Shown here: positions 15,401 to 23,422 of the stretch, piece by piece
Numbering within the stretch: the first letter of the stretch is position 1
How the letters are laid out: every line of letters begins with the position of its first letter
Virus record (IMG/VR): IMGVR_UViG_3300006920_000010
Span: 1 to 46,960 of that record
Length of the DNA stretch: 46,960 nucleotides
Source of the DNA: a virus
Strand: one strand, 5' to 3'
Program-made: the position numbers and the translations under genes
The notes under the pieces: model-generated
Told to the model about the DNA's origin: nothing
What the model saw: only the letters and a program-made list of their open reading frames with translations
The model's database searches: none

Positions 15401-18400
15401 GGCGCATTGATTATGTCATCTAGCATCTCAGCACCAGATGCGTACCCGAGGAACGCAGCAGCGTCGTCAGGGTGAACACCCTCACCGCCGGTGATCGTCA
15501 TGCTTTTTAGTTGCGGTGGCATCTCAACGAACTCGGTGCCTTGCTTGTTGGTGACAGTTTTACCCACGAGCTTCTTCACAGTGGCACGGTCTAGCTTGAG
15601 ACCACGTGGCGCATCGCTTTCTTCTTGAAGGTGACTGAGCTCATTGTCAATGTGATCAAGCTCAGCGTTGACCTCGAGGTCAACGAAGGTCTCATCACCG
15701 CTCAACATGTCGTTAATGATGTCCATCGCGTCATTCGCAGACACGTCACCAAAGCCAGCTTCACTCAGCTTTTCAGCCAGATCATCACTGGTCATCCCTT
15801 TTTCTTTAGGGAAGAGTGGCTTGCCAAAAACTTTACCGCGCTCTTTGAAGTGTGCTGGATCGATACCCTCGGCTTCCATTGCCTCACGGTTTAATCCACC
15901 CTTCTTAGAGATGAACTTACCAATGGTGTCATTGTCTTTAATTAACTTAGCACGCTGTTTTTCAAGTGCTGCCATTTGCTCGGTGTTATCAGTAGCGTCA
16001 GCAAGCGGTGTAGTTAAGGTTTCTCTCGCCTTGTAAACACGTTCTTCTTTGGTCTTTTCTCGCTCGTCATCTTCAACGACTGACTTCTCATGTCTCCACC
16101 AGCGTTCAGCTTCACGGCTGTACTGTCTGATCAGCTTGTTGCGCAGTGTTTCAGCAGCTTTGTCTGACGACTTTTGCTGGTTCTCGAGGTAGGCGGCATA
16201 CTGCTCTTCAGTCATACCTGCCATCGCTGCATCGGTGAACATGGGTCTCAGCTGTGCCGTAGCTTCTGCAACCTGGATCTGCTCCTCAGTGGCAAACATA
16301 CGGTCAAACACCTGCCGCATTTCATCATCAAGATTGTGTTGTAGACCTTCTTTAACTTGATTGTAAACATCCACTATCCAGCGAGCGATCGTTCTGAAAA
16401 CGTTACGCAGCTCCACAGATGGTGCTTTGCCTTCCATCACGTATTGCTCGAGTGCTCGTGCAAAGTTCTCATGGACAGCCGTGCGAATTTTTGCATCCAC
16501 CGCGAGATCACCGGTGGTGTCGTACTTCACATACTGTCGGACCTGCTCTTCAGTGGTGCCTGCTTCAACAGCGATCGCGTCAGCAGTGCGCAAGTACCAC
16601 GCGTTGATATCCTTCAACGTCTTGCTTCCCACTTTGCGCTCTGTCTCATAAATAAAGTGACCGAACTCGTGCAGGAAGGTGCTCATGTTAGCCGACTCAG
16701 TAAGGCGAATCAGGCTGTTGACTGGATCGTAGTATCCACGTGTAGTGCTGCTGTCGAGATTCTGGAACAGCGGGAACGATTCAGCTTTAATGATGTCTCG
16801 CAGCTCCTCGGTGATCTGTAGGATGTGGTAGCCAGCCTCACCCGTTGATTCTCGGGCCGTTTCATCAATCCACTCCTGAGCTTGATCACTGTCGTAAAAA
16901 ACATCACTGCCATTAAAGGGTACACGTTCACCGTTCTTCTCGATGACCCATGCCATATCACCGGAGTCATCAACTGTCTCAACGACTTTGTGCTGTGCCG
17001 CGTACTCTTTTTCTGTAAGGATCGCATTACCGCCCATGTCCAGGTGTGCCACCGGATGCTTAGATAGCTTCTTGACAACATTCACCATCTTCAGGTCGTA
17101 CTGAGCCGTGTAGTCATACGAGGAAGACCACCGGTCAGCAACGGTTGCCGCATTCACCCAGCCTATCGAATCGTAGCCCTGCTCAACGGCATCAACAAGC
17201 GCACGTTTTAAACCGAGCGCGATCCAATCATCACCGGCGAAAGGTGCGTCAGGTATCGCATGATGGAACCGAATAAAATCAGTAGCAGCGGTGATAACCG
17301 CGATGCCTTCTTCCGTTTTCCTGAGCTCAGCCTCAACATCCTTGATGTACTGCTTCACAGCACTAGATGTGAGCGTGTTGCTTTTAGCGCCCTCTTTGTC
17401 CGCTACATACTCAGTAACGGTGAACATCGTTCCCCTGCCTGGGTAGAACAACGCCTGCATCTCTTCGGATAGAGTGAAGCTGTCGTTCAGTTCATTAAGG
17501 CGTTGTTTGGTTGCATACTTTAAATCTGCCACATTAGGCAGTTCTTCAGCAGTCACGTAGCCGAAGTTACGCCCTGCGGTGTGCCAGTCAGACTGGAACT
17601 CATCGATGAAGTAGGTGTCCATTTTGTTGCTGAAAAAGGCATCTTGCTTCTGACTGTCAGCCCACCGTGCAATCGCATCTTCAGGACTCGTGGCGGTCAT
17701 TCGGTCAATCTTCACACCGTTTGATCTGAAGAGGTCGTACACCGCGCGACCGTCATGGGGTTTAAACCCTTCAGCGGTCTCAGCGGTGATACCTGTCATA
17801 TCTATCTCAGGCTGTCGAGCGGAAACTGCCTCTTTGGACTCAGCCCACAGGTTGCGATCATCCACCCGTAAGAACGCCACAATGTTGCGATCAGGGAAGT
17901 GAACATCGTTGTAAAAATCACCTTCAATATCAGGCAACTTCAGCTTTAATACGCGGTATTTATCGTAGTCCCCACCCATGTTGTACGATTCATCGCCCCA
18001 CTGAGCAACGTTTTCATCTGCGTTATCACCCTCAAACAACCCTTGATCGTAGGCGTATTCTGTCGCTGATATTTCAGCCTCGTTGAATGAATACACCTCA
18101 GACTCAAACGTACCTCTACTGGCACTGCTGACGTAATACCCCAAGTCATCATTGCCTGTTATCGTTATCCCTGTATCAGAGTCCTCATACACTCTGACAG
18201 GGTTCTCCATGTATTCTTCTTCAGCCGCTGTATGGGCCAACTCATAAACAGCATCACGGATTTCAGCCAGCATCGCTTTAGTGATGGCTTCCGTTGCCTG
18301 AGCACGTTCTTCACCGATGTCACGTACCTCAATGCCTTCCAGGGGGAGTTGGTCAGGGGATATATTGTCAAGCTGTCTGAGTTTTTCCTGTGCCTCGAGT

Positions 18401-19146
18401 ACCGCGTCAGGAATCTCAAAGTCGGCTGAGTTATCTAGCCTGTGATTAATCATCTCCTCTAAGTCTTCAACCGTCGTGAAGTGCAGATCATCAGCGAGCT
18501 CTTCAAGGGTGTTAGCACGGTCGTAGTCATACATGTAATCGTCAGCACGACCATCCCAGTTAGCGGAGTCATCGTCGATCGTCTCATCCCAATTAAACGA
18601 GCCTCCCTCGGTGTTCTGCCCATCGGCCACGGTCTCTTCAATCTGCACACCGTTCTGGTGAATGAAGTCGAGCACGTTTTCACGGGTGAACTTGAGAGGT
18701 AGTTCTTGCTTAGATGATGTTGCGAGGGTCAGGAATTCCTCAACACCAAGCCACTTTAACTCTTTGGGCTTGCCTGTTGACTTAATCTTCGCCCATATAT
18801 CGGTGCCGTTGGCTTTACCTTCAGGGTTCTTTTTACTAGGTTTCCAGCCTGGAATGTTCATTTCCAGCACGATCTTCTCGACACTCTGGTACATGCCTAT
18901 GTTATTACGTTGCGGGTTAATCGCCTGACGCAGCACAGGAGCTTGTTCTACGGCATCCCGTGCTACAGCCCCACCACTGGCTTCAACAGTGTCAGCAATG
19001 CCCTGAAGCTCACCGTTAAGTGCTGTCAGGTGTTGCTGTACGGCATCCATCTCGGACACCCCATCAGCCACCAGTGCTTCAATGGCGGTACGATCCTGAC
19101 TTGAAAGAGCTTTCCCTGCCTTACTGAAACAATCTTGTAAACTCAC
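12448..19146 (-). CDS. Giant polyvalent virion protein with zincin peptidase motif
   Basis: This 2232-residue protein starts at GTG, overlapping the upstream stop. It belongs to the large polyvalent proteins injected by phages. Near residues 85-170 is a polyvalent-associated domain. At about 508-526 is the hallmark FIDEFQSDWHTAGRNFGY. At about 820 is HEFGH in STFLHEFGHFIYE, a zincin metallopeptidase site. A long charged helical region follows, including a conserved-looking stretch near 1320-1400. The C-terminus has hydrophobic segments (about 2055-2105) and an acidic patch. Position after the internal virion genes suggests it is packaged and ejected with DNA, acting against host proteins or the envelope. 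The protease is inferred from the motif. Confidence 0.85.
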   Translation of the reverse strand: MSLQDCFSKAGKALSSQDRTAIEALVADGVSEMDAVQQHLTALNGELQGIADTVEASGGAVARDAVEQAPVLRQAINPQRNNIGMYQSVEKIVLEMNIPGWKPSKKNPEGKANGTDIWAKIKSTGKPKELKWLGVEEFLTLATSSKQELPLKFTRENVLDFIHQNGVQIEETVADGQNTEGGSFNWDETIDDDSANWDGRADDYMYDYDRANTLEELADDLHFTTVEDLEEMINHRLDNSADFEIPDAVLEAQEKLRQLDNISPDQLPLEGIEVRDIGEERAQATEAITKAMLAEIRDAVYELAHTAAEEEYMENPVRVYEDSDTGITITGNDDLGYYVSSASRGTFESEVYSFNEAEISATEYAYDQGLFEGDNADENVAQWGDESYNMGGDYDKYRVLKLKLPDIEGDFYNDVHFPDRNIVAFLRVDDRNLWAESKEAVSARQPEIDMTGITAETAEGFKPHDGRAVYDLFRSNGVKIDRMTATSPEDAIARWADSQKQDAFFSNKMDTYFIDEFQSDWHTAGRNFGYVTAEELPNVADLKYATKQRLNELNDSFTLSEEMQALFYPGRGTMFTVTEYVADKEGAKSNTLTSSAVKQYIKDVEAELRKTEEGIAVITAATDFIRFHHAIPDAPFAGDDWIALGLKRALVDAVEQGYDSIGWVNAATVADRWSSSYDYTAQYDLKMVNVVKKLSKHPVAHLDMGGNAILTEKEYAAQHKVVETVDDSGDMAWVIEKNGERVPFNGSDVFYDSDQAQEWIDETARESTGEAGYHILQITEELRDIIKAESFPLFQNLDSSTTRGYYDPVNSLIRLTESANMSTFLHEFGHFIYETERKVGSKTLKDINAWYLRTADAIAVEAGTTEEQVRQYVKYDTTGDLAVDAKIRTAVHENFARALEQYVMEGKAPSVELRNVFRTIARWIVDVYNQVKEGLQHNLDDEMRQVFDRMFATEEQIQVAEATAQLRPMFTDAAMAGMTEEQYAAYLENQQKSSDKAAETLRNKLIRQYSREAERWWRHEKSVVEDDEREKTKEERVYKARETLTTPLADATDNTEQMAALEKQRAKLIKDNDTIGKFISKKGGLNREAMEAEGIDPAHFKERGKVFGKPLFPKEKGMTSDDLAEKLSEAGFGDVSANDAMDIINDMLSGDETFVDLEVNAELDHIDNELSHLQEESDAPRGLKLDRATVKKLVGKTVTNKQGTEFVEMPPQLKSMTITGGEGVHPDDAAAFLGYASGAEMLDDIINAPSLTKAVEERAEAIMKERHGDIMTDGTIQQLADDALRNEERSAMLFKELKSLSKGTSQQVITRQATQDIAERLIGQRSYRDLQPGKYRKAELRAAQESAVAFASGDTEVAARAKARQMMNFYLGKAAQEARDQTLKIVDHTARYRSKPTRDVINKAGGGFMEQIDKLLSRFEFRKSATLKSVDKANESIKQWADDRIEHHGDALVLTPLVLDEGYIDHWKNVPFAELKGVSDSLKNIEHVARYANKINVLDEKFEFNKLIRKMVDHIRGQNKAEHGQAQRIHQKNRVGWAASQMSKIPWMVRELDGGEAVGFIHDVMMQPFNDANHEELTMMDATLKDIYHLITGRSKEDRARHNSTLFIPEIKDSRNDGKLKGHQVLAVALNTGNQGNLRKLLLGEGWANPENDAEITIDNPQLQAVLRHMTKSDWEMVQLIWDRMETLYPALSEIHRRTTGLTPPKVEATPITNEHGTFAGGYYPVKYDRNRSRKARENEDRANAAVDSMFSAGGTSIQASVSAGATNERTGFYDPIKLSLEVVPEHFQETIHYITHHDAVRQTNKIIRNPEFEAAVVAVIGQNEFDQLKPWLNDVAKAGKNSPNKTFIDASFNQLRMGVTLGIMGFKASTGIIQMLGATQTFSELGTKNTYRGYKITIRNSALMRAFRGLLGSQESLQSGMDFAIERSKVMAHRIKTMDREMASAFRHIESSTGLKSDTGKKMDIPVNAILSLQNSKALKKVQEVSMMHIALIQMYTVDLPSWHAAYDTGLREWGDEGRAAKYADFTVENLQGSGATKDLPTLMRNQSKIHTSFTMFMTFFSTFWNINRGFARDVKKGRATPVGIAAKMAFLYFIPTLLEMLMRDDLIRDDEDDEDRLQRYLLQTALYPVQSVPFVRDIVHGVTGDYGYTLNPVAGVLEKGVEGFSGIFNAAFDEDKEVTQYQLKGASKLVASVLGVPGINQLWTTGEHLQEVLEEGEEATTHQLLFGPKR

Positions 19147-19529
19147 TGCATGACCTCCACAAACGCTGCCGCGACCATCATTATAATGTCGTCATCTTCA
19201 CGTTGTTGCTTTTCCATTCTTGACGGTTTAGCTGATTGAAAGTAATCAGCACCTGTACCACCCGCCACCACTGGTTGAACTTCTGCTTCGGTCTTAGCTA
19301 AGAATGCACGTAGCCCACCAGGAACCCCCATCACTGAGAGCGATGTTACCTGATCTGTCCCTATTACTACACCGGCTTCTTCTTTCGGTAAAAAGGTGCG
19401 CAACCCGCCGGGGAGCCCTAGTACTGAGAGCGACGTTACCTGATCGGTCCCTACCTCTACACCGGCTTCTGTTTTCGGTAAGAAGGCCTGGGACTGACCC
19501 GGTGTTGCTGTTACCGATAACGTTGTCAC
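19143..19529 (-). CDS. Small virion protein with three 30-residue repeats
   Basis: This 128-residue protein starts at GTG and overlaps both neighbours by four bases. Residues 2-90 are three tandem copies of a 30-residue unit of the form SLSVxGxPGGLRxFLPKxEAGVxxGTDQVT. The spacing is visible in DNA as a 90-base period (ACTGAGAGCGA at 19333 and 19423, with minor changes). A basic, then hydrophobic tail follows. Repeats of this type suit a structural decoration or fibre linker. No family was recognised. Confidence 0.65.
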   Translation of the reverse strand: MTTLSVTATPGQSQAFLPKTEAGVEVGTDQVTSLSVLGLPGGLRTFLPKEEAGVVIGTDQVTSLSVMGVPGGLRAFLAKTEAEVQPVVAGGTGADYFQSAKPSRMEKQQREDDDIIMMVAAAFVEVMQ

Positions 19530-21382
19530 ACGATTACAAAGGTGTCGGCGTTAGACGGGGCTTCAGTGACAGCAGTGTAGGTTAACAAACCACCTGTACC
19601 AGTATAGCCCGTGATGTTAGTCGCCTGATCCTTCAGCACACCAGAAGTCCAAATGATGATGCGACCGTTGTAGTGGTCATTGGTGGCTTCCGCTAGATCA
19701 GTGGTCATCTGGGTAGTGCTCAGTGTACCTGTAGCTGCTGCACCTGTGACAATGGTTTTAGCAGACGCTGCTAGATCAGTAGCCGCTTCCGCAGCATCAT
19801 CAATGGCACTCACGTTGCTATCCATTCGACCGCTTACCAATGCGGCTGGAAGACGAGTCTGGATGTTATCAGTGTTTGCCTGCACAGCGGCAATCAGCCC
19901 TGGCACGTTGTCACCCTGAAGCTCATTGGTATCAAGAGCGATGGCCGCAAGCTGGGTTGAGTTGGTATCAACTTCAGAGCGAATAGCGACAGCAGTCGGT
20001 GGTGTGGTGGTGTTAGCACCGTCCGTTCCGCGCATGTCGGTGTTCGTTGTAACCGTGTCCACCAAGTCAACATTCACCACAGCACCAGCAAGTGTTGTGA
20101 TCGCCCCAGCGGAAACAATGTCCGTAGCTGCAACGTCATTCAGTGCTGCAATCAGCCCTGGCACGTTGTCACCCTGAAGCTCATTGGTATCAAGAGCGAT
20201 GGCCGCAGTGTCAGCTTTAATCGCACCCAGTCCATCAGTAGCGTTGCTAAGATCGGTCTGAATACCGTCAACCACGGTGTCTATCGTGGACAGCTGCGCA
20301 TCAAGGTTAGCTGATGCCAGCCCGATAGCTGCTCTAGTCTCTGCCGCCGTCAACCCTGTGCCGCCACCGCCTGCGCCATCCAAAGCCTCTGCCGTCGATC
20401 CTACAGTACCACTATGATCTGCAAGGGCTTCTGTCCAAACCGCGTCAGCAATTGCGCTTGCGCTTGCCCCTGATCCAGATGGTGCATTCTCTAAAGCATT
20501 AATAGTAAACCTGCTCACCCCAGCATCATTTTCAACCAGCTCATTCAGCAGAGCTGTTGCCGTTCCCGGCTTGGTTGCAGGGTCATAATCAACAGCAAGC
20601 AGATGGTCAAGGTGTATATCAGCCAACGCCGTATCAACTTCAGCATTCACATCTGCCGCTGATAGATCATTCAACCCTGTAATGGCCGCAGGTATCGTTG
20701 TACCTGTATCGACCAGGATGTTGTCAACGATGCCGTCAACGACCGCTAGAGCAGCAGCAGTGGCAGCACTGTCTGTTCCTCGCATGTCGGTGTTCGTTGT
20801 GACCGTATCAACTAGATCAACATTCACAACTGCACCGGCGAGCGTCGTGATCGCCCCAGCAGAAACAATGTCGGTAGCAGCAATGTCGTTCAATGCGGCA
20901 ATGCCTGCCGGTATGCTGGTTCCTGTATCAATCAGGATGTTGTCAACGATGCCGTCAACAATCGCAAGATTCGCAGCAGTAGCCGCGCTATCTGTGCCGC
21001 GCATGTCTGTATTGGTCGTAACCGTATCAACAGCACCGGATGTAATAGCAAGCGTCTCGCCGACGGTGATTTTTGGCCGGTAAAGCTCAATGGTCCTGGT
21101 GACCGGAGCCATGCTTGCATGTGTGATGTGCAGAGCAATCTCTTCAGAGTCGTTGCCAGCACCGATGGTCATGTCTTCATCGACCAGCATCTTGTAAAGT
21201 CCAGGCATGTTGGTCGCATCGACCTCAGTGACAGTGGGCGTGGTATACGCCGCAGCCGCTGCACCATTCCTTGAACGATACACGGTGAAGGTCGTTAGCC
21301 CAGTCTCACGTGTAGCAAAGTCTGTTGGATCTACCGCCACAAAGTAGATGTATTGGTCTGTAACTCCTGATGGGATTCTCAC
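19526..21382 (-). CDS. Repetitive phage structural protein (tail-associated)
   Basis: This 618-residue protein has an N-terminal beta domain of about 115 residues (GVTDQYIYFVAVDPTD ... TRTIELYRPKI). A low-complexity middle has three copies of DTVTTNTDMRGTD and related VDGIVDNILxDTGT units, largely helical and Ala-Thr rich. The C-terminal 60 residues (NGRIIIWTSGVLKDQATNI ... SNADTFVIV) match a domain frequent in tail proteins of environmental phages. The layout, head domain, rod and tip, suits a tail fibre or spike. No enzyme motif is visible. Confidence 0.75.
   Translation of the reverse strand: MRIPSGVTDQYIYFVAVDPTDFATRETGLTTFTVYRSRNGAAAAAYTTPTVTEVDATNMPGLYKMLVDEDMTIGAGNDSEEIALHITHASMAPVTRTIELYRPKITVGETLAITSGAVDTVTTNTDMRGTDSAATAANLAIVDGIVDNILIDTGTSIPAGIAALNDIAATDIVSAGAITTLAGAVVNVDLVDTVTTNTDMRGTDSAATAAALAVVDGIVDNILVDTGTTIPAAITGLNDLSAADVNAEVDTALADIHLDHLLAVDYDPATKPGTATALLNELVENDAGVSRFTINALENAPSGSGASASAIADAVWTEALADHSGTVGSTAEALDGAGGGGTGLTAAETRAAIGLASANLDAQLSTIDTVVDGIQTDLSNATDGLGAIKADTAAIALDTNELQGDNVPGLIAALNDVAATDIVSAGAITTLAGAVVNVDLVDTVTTNTDMRGTDGANTTTPPTAVAIRSEVDTNSTQLAAIALDTNELQGDNVPGLIAAVQANTDNIQTRLPAALVSGRMDSNVSAIDDAAEAATDLAASAKTIVTGAAATGTLSTTQMTTDLAEATNDHYNGRIIIWTSGVLKDQATNITGYTGTGGLLTYTAVTEAPSNADTFVIV
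19890..20207 (-). repeat. Two perfect 60-base repeats, 258 bases apart
   Basis: Positions 19890-19949 and 20148-20207 are identical over 60 bases. They encode the same fibre segment (ALDTNELQGDNVPGLIA). Further diverged copies of the surrounding units occur between 20030 and 21035, including three copies of the DTVTTNTDMRGTD coding sequence. Recombination between the perfect copies would delete or add 86 codons in frame. Confidence 0.92.
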
Positions 21383-22197
21383 GATAAAACGCCTCCTAAT
21401 CGATGGGCGGTAATTGTTGCAAATTGTCTGTCTGAGTTTTGTAGTCTGGGTGGAACGGGTGTTACTGTAGGACCACCGCCGCCGCCTGCCGTACTAGGTA
21501 CAAATATTGGGTCGTGCGTCAGTATGCGTCCGTGAGTTGATCCAGCTAACGGTACGTTTCTTGTGACCATTGCACCAAAGGTGCTATCAGCATATATCTC
21601 CGGCTGATCAACCTCTTTAAACGGGGCATCTAAAAGAAAATAGTCAGGCTCATAAAGGCGGGGGTTGCCCCCTGCCATAATCGCCCTAACTTGGTCATCA
21701 GTAGGGGTGGCCATAGCGCCACCATCTCTGGACCACACCTTCGCCTCAGAAACGTCTCCTTTCCACTGAGACACAAGGTCAGTACGAAAACCAACAGTAA
21801 ATCGGTTGGTTAAAGCGGGTACGAAGAAGCCTGTCCCTGGTGTTGTGGTGTCAGTTGTTTCTACACCATTCACCCAGAACTTATGAACCTCGGGGCCTGA
21901 ATAGGAGTAGAATGCAAAAAAGTGGTTCAGGGATCCTGCGGCCAAAACCGGCGCTCTGAGGGTGACGGCGTTCTGGGCAAAATATATCCTGTCATTGCTG
22001 TTTTGCGAGACCTGTATGGATATCTTATAGTTACTGGCAGAGCTATAGCTAAACCAGTGCGCCAGCCTCCTAAATGTAGCGTCAATAGGGGTTGTAGCCC
22101 AAATTGAGAAGGCTACGCCCTGATAGTTAGAGGTTTCGGTCCGTGTTCTGTCCCAGTAATAGCCGTCAGCGGAAACACCATCATTATAAAATGACAT
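21379..22197 (-). CDS. LamG/concanavalin-like tail protein
   Basis: This is a 272-residue protein. Residues 20-165 follow the jelly-roll pattern of LamG-type lectin domains: AFSIWATTPID, FFAFYSYSG, KFWVNGVETTD, VGFRTDLVSQWKGDVSEAKVWSR. The segment GDVSEAKVW is the classic final strand. The C-terminal 70 residues are Gly- and Pro-rich. It probably binds cell-surface glycans as part of the tail. It overlaps the structural protein upstream of 21382 by four bases. Confidence 0.8.
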   Translation of the reverse strand: MSFYNDGVSADGYYWDRTRTETSNYQGVAFSIWATTPIDATFRRLAHWFSYSSASNYKISIQVSQNSNDRIYFAQNAVTLRAPVLAAGSLNHFFAFYSYSGPEVHKFWVNGVETTDTTTPGTGFFVPALTNRFTVGFRTDLVSQWKGDVSEAKVWSRDGGAMATPTDDQVRAIMAGGNPRLYEPDYFLLDAPFKEVDQPEIYADSTFGAMVTRNVPLAGSTHGRILTHDPIFVPSTAGGGGGPTVTPVPPRLQNSDRQFATITAHRLGGVLS

Positions 22198-22200
22198 CTG

Positions 22201-22677
22201 TTAAGCCGCCGTATAGGTTAGACTTACAGCCCACAACTCAAGATCGCCCGTGGCTGTGTCGTTGGTTGCATCGTCTGCATCTCTGAATAGTTTGATCCTC
22301 ACCAAGTCACCAGCCGCTAAGCTGTCAGCGTTGGTTAGTGTTATTGAAAGATCAGATGTTAGCCCCGCCGTACCTGGAACCGTCTCTGTGCCTGTGTTCA
22401 CAGTGTCATAGCTTGCGGTTACTGCGCTCTCATTGTCACTAGCTGCCCATAGTGAAACCTCAAATTCCATGGTGCCAGATGTAGCAGAAGCCATACTGTA
22501 ATTTAACTTTAAAACAGGGGCAGAGCTATAATCTGACGGCATTCTGAATTGCCAGAACACGCCCTCTGGCGTGGTGTCATCAAACAACAAATGAGGCACC
22601 GCGTTTTCATAGTTTAAGCCCGCCGGTGCTGTGGCGTCATAGCCAGAAGGCGGGACAGGTAAAAGAATCTCACTCAC
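22201..22677 (-). CDS. Beta-sandwich virion protein
   Basis: This 158-residue protein is predicted to be all beta. The pattern APVLKLNYSMASATSGTMEFEVSLWA, then DLSITLTNADSLAAGDLVRIKLFRD, then LELWAVSLTYT, is seen in phage baseplate- or fibre-associated domains. It contains no cysteine or membrane segment. It overlaps the gene above by four bases and precedes the LamG protein. A tail adhesin or decoration role is inferred from context. Confidence 0.65.
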   Translation of the reverse strand: MSEILLPVPPSGYDATAPAGLNYENAVPHLLFDDTTPEGVFWQFRMPSDYSSAPVLKLNYSMASATSGTMEFEVSLWAASDNESAVTASYDTVNTGTETVPGTAGLTSDLSITLTNADSLAAGDLVRIKLFRDADDATNDTATGDLELWAVSLTYTAA

Positions 22678-23033
22678 AGTTTATTCCTCAAGGCAGTTTT
22701 AAGTTGGGCAGCAGTCCGATTCCCTAGTCCAGCAGCACTTCTTAAAATATTGATTTCATCAAGCATGATCAGTGCAAATGCTTTATCAAACCCAGACACA
22801 CTCAGCCGGTCTGCTATGCTGTCGTTTTCCGCTTCTAGCTCAGCCGCATCTACAGCATCCCTATCCACTTGAGACATCAGAGAAACAACGTCACCGGTTA
22901 GTTCCCAGTACTTAGATTCGTACCCAACAACTGCGGCCATATCGGGATCAATAATCCAGTCAACTACGTCATAATCTGGCGTGTTGACCGATGTTTTGTA
23001 TAGCTTAGTTGCTCTGTTTAATACGTTCGCCAT
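22674..23033 (-). CDS. Phage structural/accessory protein, 119 residues
   Basis: The protein has a tryptophan-rich N-terminus (YDVVDWIIDPD, KYWELTGDVVSLMSQVDRDAVDAAE) and a helical C-terminus ending LDEINILRSAAGLG. This pattern recurs in small proteins encoded near tail fibre genes in many environmental phages. Function is unknown. It overlaps the next gene downstream by four bases. Confidence 0.6.
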   Translation of the reverse strand: MANVLNRATKLYKTSVNTPDYDVVDWIIDPDMAAVVGYESKYWELTGDVVSLMSQVDRDAVDAAELEAENDSIADRLSVSGFDKAFALIMLDEINILRSAAGLGNRTAAQLKTALRNKL

Positions 23034-23044
23034 TATAAACGTCC

Positions 23045-23422
23045 TTAATTAATTGTTGGGTCTTGAGGAGCAACCGTCATGCCAGTGATAAAGCCGCGAG
23101 TGTTACGCTGCACATTAAACTGGTAATTAGGTCTTTCCACCGGTGGTGGTGTCTTCATCGCTGTGACCAGTTTCTCTAACGGTCTCATGTCAACGGTGCC
23201 GCCCTTGAAGTTCGCAAGCGCTTCTGTGAGCTGGTTCAACGCTGTCGCTATCGCAACGCTTTGATCCTGGACAGACTGTTGCTGTGCCTCAGTGATCGCT
23301 CTCAGCTGATTCAGTACGTCCTCAAGACCCTCAATCATCAGAGGCTGATCATCAGGTGCCTCAATAGATGCGCCGCCATCCAGCAGCTTCGTTAGTTCTT
23401 TTATCGATAGTTTACGTGGCAC
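23045..23422 (-). CDS. Hypothetical coiled-coil virion protein
   Basis: This is a 125-residue protein. Residues 28-75 are helical and Gln-rich (LNQLRAITEAQQQSVQDQSV), a likely coiled coil. The last 30 residues have the motif YQFNVQRNTRGFITGMTVAP, a small beta unit seen at the end of several tail-region proteins. It may be an oligomeric adaptor in the virion. Its function is not established. Confidence 0.6.
   Translation of the reverse strand: MPRKLSIKELTKLLDGGASIEAPDDQPLMIEGLEDVLNQLRAITEAQQQSVQDQSVAIATALNQLTEALANFKGGTVDMRPLEKLVTAMKTPPPVERPNYQFNVQRNTRGFITGMTVAPQDPTIN

Noticed and set aside
20682-21083. Rightward 133-residue frame opposite the repetitive tail protein
   Set aside because: It is antisense to the repeats and of low complexity, with no ribosome-binding site.
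19143-21382. Diversity-generating retroelement, as in BPP-1 relatives
   Set aside because: No reverse transcriptase gene and no adenine-biased template/variable repeat pair was found. The repeats are internal protein repeats.
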